Source: Desulfoluna spongiiphila
GTDB lineage: Bacteria; Desulfobacterota; Desulfobacteria; Desulfobacterales; Desulfolunaceae
Length of the DNA: 61,822 nucleotides
Assembly: GCF_900101345.1 (NCBI RefSeq)
Contig: NZ_FMUX01000029.1
Coordinates: 1 to 61,822, forward strand
Direction of reading: 5' to 3'
In this document: positions 43,339 to 50,648 of the stretch, piece after piece
Position numbering within the stretch: position 1 is the stretch's first letter
How the letters are laid out: every line of letters starts with the position of its first letter
Translations under genes and position numbers: made by a program
Notes under the pieces: model-generated
Databases searched by the model: none
Seen by the model: only the letters and a program-made list of their open reading frames with translations
Told to the model about the DNA's origin: nothing

Positions 43339-43623
43339 CTATCCCTCGGTGTGGTCCGGCGTCTCGGGTTTCGGCATGTCGGCGTCGGGGGAGGCGTCGT
43401 CGTTGGCGGCCAGGGTCACTTTTTTCATTTCACCACCGGCCTTTTCGGTGGAAGGGGTCTCCAGGTCCACCGTAAAGGTCTCCTTGAGATCGCTTGTTGC
43501 CTTGCGAAATTCTCCAAAGGCTCTGCCGAGGGTCTTGGCCAGCTCCGGCAGCTTTTTGGGGCCGATGACGATGAGCGCCACGGCCATGATCAGGAGGATT
43601 TCGGGCATCCCCATTCCAAACAT
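43339..43623 (-). CDS. tatB: TatA/TatB family twin-arginine translocase subunit (TatB-like)
   Basis: A 94-residue protein with a single N-terminal membrane helix (MPEILLIMAVALIVIGPKKLPELAKTLGRA). The GPKKLPELAKTLG stretch with a Pro hinge is the TatB/TatA signature, followed by an amphipathic helix and an acidic tail. The membrane start with Glu8 favours TatB. No separate TatA is found next to tatC. The start at 43623 follows AAGGAG at 9 nt; the open frame to 43773 is not supported. Confidence 0.85.
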   Translation of the reverse strand: MFGMGMPEILLIMAVALIVIGPKKLPELAKTLGRAFGEFRKATSDLKETFTVDLETPSTEKAGGEMKKVTLAANDDASPDADMPKPETPDHTEG

Positions 43624-43980
43624 GGTGGTCATCTCCTTGAAAAAATTGAGAGTTGTGTCGGGTAAAAACGCATGGACGGTTGTACTTGTTTTGGGGTGCG
43701 GTGTCAAGGTGAAGGGCCCGTCTCGCCAGTACTGAGGGGGTAAAAACCGGCAGCACCGTCTATCGGGAATCACGGCTGGAACGCAAACGGCTCAGGCGGG
43801 GCGTGATTTGTCTCTTTTGGGTTTTATTTCAAATGGTTGAGATGGGGGGCGGCACAGGGGGCAATTGACAGGGCCCGGCGGAATGTACTACAACGGATTG
43901 GCTGGAACATAAAGGGGTTGGCGGGGTGCGCCGCTGTCGGGCGCCGACGGAAACAGTTTTTGTGCTGCATGGAGGCGATC

Positions 43981-44766
43981 ATGACGATTCAATCGGTAAA
44001 GCGGGCTCTTGACATACTTTCCCTTTTCACCCCGGCCCAGCCTTCCCTGGGCATTACCGAGATGTCCCGCCTGCTGGGCCTTGCCAAACCCACCATCCAC
44101 GGCCTGGTGCAGACCCTGGCCGACGAGGGCTTCCTCAGCCAGAGCGATGAGACCCGCAAATACGCCCTGGGGCTGCGGGTCTACGAGCTGGGGACCTGTG
44201 TCATCAGCCACCTCCGGGTGAACCAGATCGGCGGGGCCGCGGTGCAGCGCCTGGCGCGGCAAACCTCCCTGATGTCCCGCATCGCCATCTGGGACCGGGA
44301 CATGGTCCTGGTGACCCTGAACAGGTTTCCCCATGACCAGTGCCCCCCCTTTACCAATTTAGGACCCAAGGTTCCGGCTTACTGTTCGGCCGTGGGAAAG
44401 GCCATGCTTTCCACCTTGCCTGCCGAGGCCCTGGCTACCTATTTTTCCCAGACCCGGCTGGTTCCCCTGACCCCGAAAACCCTCACCGACGAGAAGGCCT
44501 TGCGGGATGAGCTGACGCGAGCCAGGGGCCTGGGCTATGCCTGCGAGTCCGAGGAGTACATCATGGGCCTTGCCTGCATCAGTGCCCCCCTTTTTGATCA
44601 CAGCGGGCGGGCCTGCGCAGCCATCAGCGTCTCCGGAGCACCGGAGCTTCTGGAGAGGGAGGAGATGCCGGCCATTGCCACCGATGTCATGCGAACCGCC
44701 GGCGAGATCTCCTTTGCCCTGGGCTTTACCCCTGATCAGTCGCCTTCAAACTCACACATGGCGTAG
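43981..44766 (+). CDS. IclR family transcriptional regulator
   Basis: A 261-residue IclR regulator. The N-terminal winged helix is seen as QSVKRALDILSLF and GITEMSRLLGLAKPTIHGLVQTL. A C-terminal effector-binding domain contains TNLGPKVPAYCSAVGKAML and MGLACISAPLFD. The effector is unknown. It overlaps the convergent apt gene by 31 nt at its 3' end. ATG 43981 follows GGAGG; the open frame upstream is in a gene-poor leader and is not supported. Confidence 0.92.
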   Translation: MTIQSVKRALDILSLFTPAQPSLGITEMSRLLGLAKPTIHGLVQTLADEGFLSQSDETRKYALGLRVYELGTCVISHLRVNQIGGAAVQRLARQTSLMSRIAIWDRDMVLVTLNRFPHDQCPPFTNLGPKVPAYCSAVGKAMLSTLPAEALATYFSQTRLVPLTPKTLTDEKALRDELTRARGLGYACESEEYIMGLACISAPLFDHSGRACAAISVSGAPELLEREEMPAIATDVMRTAGEISFALGFTPDQSPSNSHMA

Positions 44767-45257
44767 ATGGGGGTGTCACCGGTTTTGGCGCGGCCGTCCA
44801 GGTCGGGAAGTTCCACGATAAACCCGCACTCCACGATGTCGCCGCCCAGGCTGCTTACGAGCTTGATGGCCGCTTCAATGGTGCCGCCGGTGGCGATGAG
44901 GTCATCGATGATCACCACTTTCTCGCCCTTTTCAATGGCGTCTTCGTGCATCTCCACTTCGGCTTCCCCGTACTCCAGGGCGTAGGACTCCTCAATGGTT
45001 TTCCAGGGCAGTTTCCCCTTTTTTCTCACCGGCACAAAACCGACACCGAGCTGGTAGGCCAGAACCGCGCCAAAGACAAACCCCCGGGCGTCGATGCCAA
45101 CCACCTTCTGGATGCCTTTGTCTTTGTAGCGTTCGTAAAACAGGTCACAGGCCTTTCGGTAGGCGTCAGGGTCCTGCATGAGGGTGGTGATGTCCCGGAA
45201 GATGACGCCCTCAATGGGCCAGCCGGGGATGGAGCGAATGGTCTCTTTGATGTTCAT
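44736..45257 (-). CDS. apt: Adenine phosphoribosyltransferase
   Basis: A 173-residue type I phosphoribosyltransferase. PRPP-binding motif VVIIDDLIATGGT (about residues 119-131), GIDARGFVFGAVLAYQLGVGFVPVRKKGKLP loop and the N-terminal IPGWPIEGVIFRDIT match Apt. It salvages adenine to AMP. The MTA phosphorylase gene is the next minus-strand gene upstream, and that enzyme releases adenine, so the two form a logical salvage pair. ATG 45257. The C-terminal 31 nt overlap the convergent IclR gene. Confidence 0.94.
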   Translation of the reverse strand: MNIKETIRSIPGWPIEGVIFRDITTLMQDPDAYRKACDLFYERYKDKGIQKVVGIDARGFVFGAVLAYQLGVGFVPVRKKGKLPWKTIEESYALEYGEAEVEMHEDAIEKGEKVVIIDDLIATGGTIEAAIKLVSSLGGDIVECGFIVELPDLDGRAKTGDTPIYAMCEFEGD

Positions 45258-45332
45258 GGTTATTCCTGTATGGGGTTATTGCGTGTGTTTAAAAAATGAC
45301 CCACCGGGGGCGGGTTGAATCGGTGTCATTTT

Positions 45333-45518
45333 GTAGCTATTCAGCGTATGCCTCCGGCGGCCCTGCCGGGGGCTAAGTTTTTAAAATGTTTAATAAACAG
45401 GTTTTAAAAACAGATTCGATTTAATCCGAATCAATAGCGAATGTGATTTTCCCTGAGGAACGAAGGGGAAAGCGCATTCGCAAATGCTTTCGAGGTGGCA
45501 CACCTCGCCGCCGGAGGC
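45333..45518 (+). repeat. Multi-hairpin repeat, full copy with outer terminus
   Basis: The element proper spans 45350-45518, plus orientation. It is preceded directly by GTAGCTATTCAGC (45333-45345), the reverse complement (one mismatch) of the GCTGAATAGTTAC found after other copies. This copy sits 75 nt from the mtnP stop and fills the 335-nt gap to apt. Confidence 0.88.
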
Positions 45519-45592
45519 ATTGCTTTTGTTTTTTTATGAGCCCCCTTGACCCTGTTATCTTTACCCTTAGAGGGCTGCTTTTATTTCGATTT

Positions 45593-46345
45593 TTATGCTT
45601 CGCCGATCCTGGGGACGGCCTTGGTGAGCAGTCCTTTGACCCGGTCGGTGTTTTTGTGGAAGACCTCGAGAATTTCTTCCCAGGAGACGGGGGCCTCGTC
45701 TTCTTTCCAGCAGTCGTAGTCGGTGCTCATGGCCACGGCGGCGTAGGGGATGCCTGCCTCGTTGGCCAGGGCCGCTTCCGTTGCCACGCTCATGTTGATG
45801 ACGTCGGCACCCCAGGCGCGGAACATTCGGGATTCGGCGCGGGTGGAGAAGCGGGGACCTTCGATGGTCACCACGGTTCCTTTTTCGTGGGTGTGGTTTC
45901 CGTGGGTCATGCTGGTTTCGTAGAGCACCTTGCGGAGATGGGCGTCAAAGGGGGTGGCCATGCCGGTGTGGACGGCGCCCCCGGAGAAGTCCTCGTGGAA
46001 GGTGTTGGTCCGCTTGCGGGTGAAGTCGATGAACTGGTCGAGGATGACGAAGTGGCCCCGGTCGATCTCTTCGCGCAGGCTGCCGCAGGCCGTGGTGGCC
46101 ACGATGTGGGTGGCGCCCAGCTCTTTCAAGGCGTGGATGTTGGCCCGGTAGTTCACCTGGCTGGGGCTGTACTGGTGCCTCCGGCCGTGGCGGGCCAGGA
46201 GCAGGACCCGTTGGCCGTCGATGACGCCCCGGGTAATGGGGGATGAGGGCGCGCCGAAGGGGGTGGTGAGGGTGACCTCTTCGGCCTGTTGCAGGATGTT
46301 CGGATCGTCGAGTCCCGATCCGCCGATGATACCCACCTGAATCAT
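45593..46345 (-). CDS. mtnP: S-methyl-5'-thioadenosine phosphorylase
   Basis: A 250-residue purine phosphorylase cleaving methylthioadenosine to adenine and methylthioribose-1-phosphate. Visible are GIIGGSGLDDPNIL, HGRRHQYSPSQVNYRANI, ATTACGSLREEI, and the substrate-binding TIEGPRFSTRAESRMFR. It works upstream of MtnA, encoded divergently 328 nt away. Start 46345 follows AAGGAG at 6 nt; an ATG at 46351 also exists. Confidence 0.93.
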   Translation of the reverse strand: MIQVGIIGGSGLDDPNILQQAEEVTLTTPFGAPSSPITRGVIDGQRVLLLARHGRRHQYSPSQVNYRANIHALKELGATHIVATTACGSLREEIDRGHFVILDQFIDFTRKRTNTFHEDFSGGAVHTGMATPFDAHLRKVLYETSMTHGNHTHEKGTVVTIEGPRFSTRAESRMFRAWGADVINMSVATEAALANEAGIPYAAVAMSTDYDCWKEDEAPVSWEEILEVFHKNTDRVKGLLTKAVPRIGEA

Positions 46346-46673
46346 GTGCATCTCCTTGGGAATGTCTGTGGCCCCATGCCGTACTATGGGGTCAGGCCAC
46401 AGAAAAAAAACGTGCGCAACCGATCCCATGGCATGGTGCCTTGAGGTATTTTTAAGCGGGCCGGTTGCCGTTTTTCCCGGCACCGGAAGGCAAACGCCGG
46501 TGGTGTTCCGGTGTCCCGGATTCCCTTGAAAACCGCCGGATACCGCTATACGAGGCCCTTGAATTATGGTAATAAGGCTTATACGTTAATACGTGATATG
46601 AGACAATATTTTTGTTCCGGCCCCCTTGCTCACCCCGTCAACGGGGGGAGCCCACGATAGATATGAGGTCCCT
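46346..46673. other. Divergent intergenic region between mtnP and mtnA
   Basis: 328 nt without a gene. It is unusually AT-rich around 46560-46615 (TTATACGTTAATACGT), which probably holds the promoter or promoters of mtnA and mtnP. No riboswitch was recognised. Confidence 0.4.
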
Positions 46674-47798
46674 ATGAAGGTAGACGGCAAAGAGATGCGC
46701 CCCATCTGGCTAAGCAGCGACAACCCTTTGGAAGTCCATGTGATCGATCAGCGTATGCTCCCCCACGAGCTGGTGATCGCCCCCTTAAAGGACGTGGATG
46801 ACACCATCCACGCCATCCGGGAGATGTTTGTGCGGGGGGCTCCCCTCATCGGTGCCACCGGTGCCTGGGGTGTCTACCTCGCCTGCATCAACGCACCCGG
46901 GGGGCAGGTGACCGATGCCTGGGTGGAGACCGAGGCAAAGCGCCTCAAGGCTTCCCGCCCCACGGCGGTGAACCTGGCCTGGGCAGTGGACCGGATGACG
47001 GCACGGATCGCGGCCGTGGACGGTGACGGCCCTCGGGTTCGCGCGGCCCGGGAAGAGGCGGCTGCCATCACCGATGAGGAGGCGGAGAACTGCCGGCTCA
47101 TCGGGGAGTTTGGCGTTGCCCTCATCGAAGAGATCAGCCGGAAGAAAAAGGGAGAGACCGTCAACATTCTTACCCACTGCAACGCCGGGTGGCTGGCCTG
47201 TGTGGAGTACGGTACGGCAACGGCTCCCATCTACGAGGCCTACAACAGGGGCATCGATGTCCACGTCTGGGTGGACGAGACCCGGCCCTTGAACCAGGGC
47301 GCCCGCCTGACGGCCTGGGAGCTGGGCAAACACGGGGTGAAACACACCGTCATCGCCGACAATGCCGGGGGGCACCTCATGCAGCACGGCATGGTGGATC
47401 TGGTCATCACCGGTACCGACCGCACCACCTGGACCGGGGACGTGGCCAATAAGATCGGGACCTACCTCAAGGCCCTTGCCGCCCAGGACAACAACATTCC
47501 CTTCTGGGTGGCCCTTCCCTCCTCCACCTTTGACTGGGAGATGGACGACGGGGTCAGGGAGATTCCCATTGAGGTGCGCAACCCCGATGAGATCCGCTAC
47601 ATTCAGGGAAAGGTGGACGGAAAACTCGTGCAGGTGCTGGTCCCGCCGGCCGGGTCTGCCTGCGAGAACCACGCCTTTGACGTCACCCCGGCTCGCCTGG
47701 TGACCGGCTTTATCACGGAACGAGGCCTGTGTGAGGCCAGTGGGGACGGGGTTCTGGGCCTCTTTCCCGAGAAGGGAAAGGAGGCGTCATGCCGTTAA
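46674..47798 (+). CDS. mtnA: S-methyl-5-thioribose-1-phosphate isomerase
   Basis: A 374-residue isomerase of the eIF2B-like fold in the methionine salvage pathway. It has VRGAPLIGATGAWG near residue 60, the catalytic Cys region HCNAGWLACVEYGTA, the DETRPLNQGARLTAWEL motif and the catalytic Asp in ITGTDRTTWTGDVANKIGT. Start ATG 46674 follows GAGG; the upstream frame to 46626 is not supported. It overlaps ahbB by 10 nt, so the pair is co-transcribed though the pathways differ. Confidence 0.95.
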   Translation: MKVDGKEMRPIWLSSDNPLEVHVIDQRMLPHELVIAPLKDVDDTIHAIREMFVRGAPLIGATGAWGVYLACINAPGGQVTDAWVETEAKRLKASRPTAVNLAWAVDRMTARIAAVDGDGPRVRAAREEAAAITDEEAENCRLIGEFGVALIEEISRKKKGETVNILTHCNAGWLACVEYGTATAPIYEAYNRGIDVHVWVDETRPLNQGARLTAWELGKHGVKHTVIADNAGGHLMQHGMVDLVITGTDRTTWTGDVANKIGTYLKALAAQDNNIPFWVALPSSTFDWEMDDGVREIPIEVRNPDEIRYIQGKVDGKLVQVLVPPAGSACENHAFDVTPARLVTGFITERGLCEASGDGVLGLFPEKGKEASCR

Positions 47799-48283
47799 GC
47801 GATCAGGAAAAACAGGTGATTTCCGCCATCCAGGGAGATATCCCGGTGTGCGAGAACCCTTATCAGGTGCTGGCCCAGGGGCTGGACATGACCGAAGAGG
47901 ACTTTCTTACCGTTTTAAACAGGTTGCACGACAAGGGCCTGATCCGTCGGTTCGGGGCCACCCTGCGCCACCAGAAGTCGGGGTTCACCGCCAACGCCAT
48001 GGTGGCCTGGCAGGTGGAGGAGGCCCGTGTGGAGGAGGTGGGGAGCACCATGGCTTCTTACAAAGAGGTGTCCCACTGCTATCGGCGGAACCCTGCCGAG
48101 GCGTGGCCGTACAATCTCTACACCATGATCCATGCCACCAGCCGCGACGCCTGTCTTGACACGGCACGCCGTATTTCCGAGGAGGCCGGGGTGTCCGTCT
48201 ACCGGGTGCTTTTCAGCAAGCAGGAGCTCAAGAAGATCTCCATGACCTATTTTTCACAACCCGGGGCGTCGGTGGGCGCCTGA
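47789..48283 (+). CDS. ahbB: Siroheme decarboxylase subunit, Lrp/AsnC-like (AhbB type)
   Basis: A 164-residue AsnC/Lrp-fold protein of the AhbA/AhbB group. The N-terminal winged helix is QEKQVISAIQGDIPVCENPY. RRFGATLRHQKSGFTANAM and VSHCYRRNPAEAWPYNLYTMIHA follow; the histidines and aromatics there are the siroheme-contact region. It decarboxylates siroheme to 12,18-didecarboxysiroheme in the alternative heme pathway of sulfate reducers and archaea, with an AhbA partner not seen here. Start 47789 lies inside mtnA (10-nt overlap). Confidence 0.88.
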   Translation: MPLSDQEKQVISAIQGDIPVCENPYQVLAQGLDMTEEDFLTVLNRLHDKGLIRRFGATLRHQKSGFTANAMVAWQVEEARVEEVGSTMASYKEVSHCYRRNPAEAWPYNLYTMIHATSRDACLDTARRISEEAGVSVYRVLFSKQELKKISMTYFSQPGASVGA

Positions 48284-48468
48284 GGGTAGCGCGTTCACCT
48301 TGCGTGACGGCCTGTTTGGGCTTGTTTAAGGTGTTTGAACGTATTACCTTGACCCCTGTACCAAGGCCGCAGCCTTAGAAACTCTATCTATCGTAAACTT
48401 TTTGGATGCTTTGTTTTCAAGGCCCCCTTGCGTGATACCGGGGGCCCCATCGGATGCGAAAAGGCTTG

Positions 48469-49290
48469 ATGACCATGCGCGTGGAACATGCCGCCCTTAC
48501 CGACGTGGGATGCAAACGGTCCCGGAACGAAGACGCATTTTTTGTCAGCGATGCGTTGAAACTCTATGTGGTCTCCGACGGCATGGGGGGACACAGGGCC
48601 GGTGATGTGGCCAGCAGGCTGGTGGTGGAAGGCATGCAGGAGCATATCCACCGGGCGACATACCGGGAAAGCGGCCTCGGATCCCCGTCGCCGTCCGGGC
48701 TCTCCCCGGCGGCTTCGTGCCTTGTAGACGCCATCGGCCACGCCAACCGCAAGGTGTGGGATGCGGCCCGGAGCGAGGCCGCCTGTGACGGCATGGGAGC
48801 CACGGTATCGGCGGTCTGGATCTGCGGCGGTACCTTTGTGTCCGCCAACGTGGGGGACAGCCCGGTTTACTGCGTCCATGGCCAGACCATCGAGATGGTC
48901 TCCGTGCCGCACACCCTGTCGGCCGGTTCCCCGGGCGATGAAGGGGCCGGACACACCCATGTCCTGACCCGCGCCGTGGGGGTGAACGAGCAGGTGGTGG
49001 CCGATGTGTGCGAGAGTCAGTGCTATCCGGGGGATCGGTTTGTGCTCTGCTCCGACGGCTTGAGCAACCGGGTCTCTGAAGAGGAGATCCTCGATGCGGT
49101 GCGCCGTTTTTCAGCAGGGGATGCCTCGCGGTTCCTGGTGGATCTGGCCAAAGATCGGGGCGGGGACGACAACATCACCGTGGTGGTGGTGACGGTGGGG
49201 GCAAGAAGGGGTGTGGCACGATGGCTTCGCCGGGTGTTCGGGCCCCTTTTGCCCGGTATGAAAACGCGCGCGCGGCGCGGTGGGGCATGA
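48469..49290 (+). CDS. PP2C-family serine/threonine phosphatase
   Basis: About 273 residues with the PP2C catalytic motifs: SRNEDAFFV, VVSDGMGGHRAGD, SANVGDSPVYC, LCSDGLSNRVS and a final GGDDNITVVVV. The metal-binding aspartates are all present. It removes phosphate from Ser/Thr on target proteins. Starts at 48454, 48469 and 48475 are possible; AAAAGG best serves 48469-48475. It lies 15 nt upstream of an FHA protein, a usual partner in Ser/Thr kinase signalling; no kinase gene is seen nearby. Confidence 0.92.
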   Translation: MTMRVEHAALTDVGCKRSRNEDAFFVSDALKLYVVSDGMGGHRAGDVASRLVVEGMQEHIHRATYRESGLGSPSPSGLSPAASCLVDAIGHANRKVWDAARSEAACDGMGATVSAVWICGGTFVSANVGDSPVYCVHGQTIEMVSVPHTLSAGSPGDEGAGHTHVLTRAVGVNEQVVADVCESQCYPGDRFVLCSDGLSNRVSEEEILDAVRRFSAGDASRFLVDLAKDRGGDDNITVVVVTVGARRGVARWLRRVFGPLLPGMKTRARRGGA

Positions 49291-49305
49291 TGAAAGGATA
49301 AATCG

Positions 49306-49992
49306 ATGCCGGTAGTTCAACTGCAGTACAAAGATCGGGTGATCAGTCGACACCGGGTAGAGCCGGGGGGGAGCCTGACCATCGGGCGTCACCCCGAGAG
49401 CGATGTGGTGATCGACAACGCCGCGGTGTCGGGGAAACACGCCAAAATCGACGGCCTGGAAGGCGGGTATTTTATTACCGACCTCAAAAGCACCAACGGG
49501 ACGTTTTTAAACAGCATCATGATCACCACCGGTCAGTTGAAACATGGCGACAGCGTCGTCATCGGGCGTCACCGGTTGATTTTCGGATATGCCAAGGGGG
49601 AAGCCCGGCCGGAAAAAGAGCAGGCCCCCCTGGACAAGACCGTGGTGATGGACGCCGGCAGGCACAGGGCATCGGTGCCGTCGGCGGATGTGAACGCCTA
49701 CCTCTCCGTGCTGAAGGGCGGAAACGGTGAAATTCCCCTGACCAAAAAGGTGACGAAGGTCGGCAAAGACCCTGTCTGCGATATCGTGGTGTCGGGCTTT
49801 GGGGTGGGCAAGGTCTCCTTTACCATCAGCAAAATGCCCAAGGGCTTTCAGGTGAATTACATCAGCGGGTTCAAACGCCCGCGCGTCAACGGGGAACCTT
49901 TGAAGACGTCCCTGAAGCTCCGGGAATTCGACACCGTGGATATCGGGGCGATGCGCATCCAATTTGTCTACCGTGAATCCCTTTTTATGTGA
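49306..49992 (+). CDS. FHA domain protein with two FHA-like domains
   Basis: A 228-residue protein. The N-terminal FHA domain is complete (TIGRHPESDVVID, SGKH, LKSTNGTFLN). A linker carries DKTVV (Thr112), a possible phospho-acceptor like the Thr-Thr motif of GarA, then a second FHA-like domain (about 130-228) lacking clear phospho-threonine contacts, with GFKRPRVNGEPL in place of TNGT. It likely binds phosphothreonine and signals with the PP2C gene upstream. The pabA start lies 8 nt after its stop. Confidence 0.87.
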   Translation: MPVVQLQYKDRVISRHRVEPGGSLTIGRHPESDVVIDNAAVSGKHAKIDGLEGGYFITDLKSTNGTFLNSIMITTGQLKHGDSVVIGRHRLIFGYAKGEARPEKEQAPLDKTVVMDAGRHRASVPSADVNAYLSVLKGGNGEIPLTKKVTKVGKDPVCDIVVSGFGVGKVSFTISKMPKGFQVNYISGFKRPRVNGEPLKTSLKLREFDTVDIGAMRIQFVYRESLFM

Positions 49993-49999
49993 GGTGGAC

Positions 50000-50593
50000 G
50001 TGGCCACACTGCTTGTTATCGACAACTACGACTCCTTTACCTACAACCTGGTTCAGATGTTCAAAGGCGTTCCCGGGCTCACCACCAAGGTGTTCCGAAG
50101 CGATGCCATCTCCCTTCGCCAGGCCGAGGTGCTGTCTCCTGACTACATCCTCATCAGTCCGGGTCCCAAATCCCCAGCCCATGCCGGGATCTCCATTCCC
50201 ATGATCCGTGCTTTTTACACGCGGGTGCCGATCCTGGGGGTCTGCCTCGGCATGCAGTCCATCAATGAAGCCTTCGGCGGGAAAACCGTCAGGGCCCCGG
50301 TGCCGGTGCACGGCAAGCAGAGCCCCGTGGCCCATACCGGCACCGGGGTGTTTCAGGGGGTGCCCTCCCCGGTGCGTGTGGCGCGGTACCACTCCCTCAT
50401 GGTGGACATGGCCGACGAGGCTCCCCTGGAGATGACGGCCCACTCCGAAGACGGGGTCATCATGGGCCTTGCCCACCGGGACCACCCGTTGTGGGGGGTG
50501 CAGTTCCACCCGGAGAGCTTCATGACAGACCACGGCCGGACCATGGTCGCCAATTTTCTCAATCTCGGCCCTTTGAACAGGGGCAATGCGTAG
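50000..50593 (+). CDS. pabA: Aminodeoxychorismate/anthranilate synthase glutamine amidotransferase component
   Basis: A 197-residue class I glutamine amidotransferase with LLVIDNYDSFTYNLVQ at the start, the nucleophile Cys in GVCLGMQSINEAFGG and the His/Glu pair in VQFHPESF. It supplies ammonia to PabB. The start is GTG 50000, 5 nt after GAGG; the frame to 49964 overlaps the FHA gene. The 3' end runs into the pabBC frame by a few nt, so the folate operon is tight. It could also serve TrpE. Confidence 0.93.
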   Translation: MATLLVIDNYDSFTYNLVQMFKGVPGLTTKVFRSDAISLRQAEVLSPDYILISPGPKSPAHAGISIPMIRAFYTRVPILGVCLGMQSINEAFGGKTVRAPVPVHGKQSPVAHTGTGVFQGVPSPVRVARYHSLMVDMADEAPLEMTAHSEDGVIMGLAHRDHPLWGVQFHPESFMTDHGRTMVANFLNLGPLNRGNA

Positions 50594-50648
50594 CCACTCA
50601 ATCTATGGCGTCGGTGCGAACCCGGCGGAGCAGCAGGGAGGCCCCAAG

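Noticed and set aside
42445..43623. A complete tatABC operon
   Set aside because: Only one TatA/B-type gene is next to tatC; a separate tatA is not in the window.
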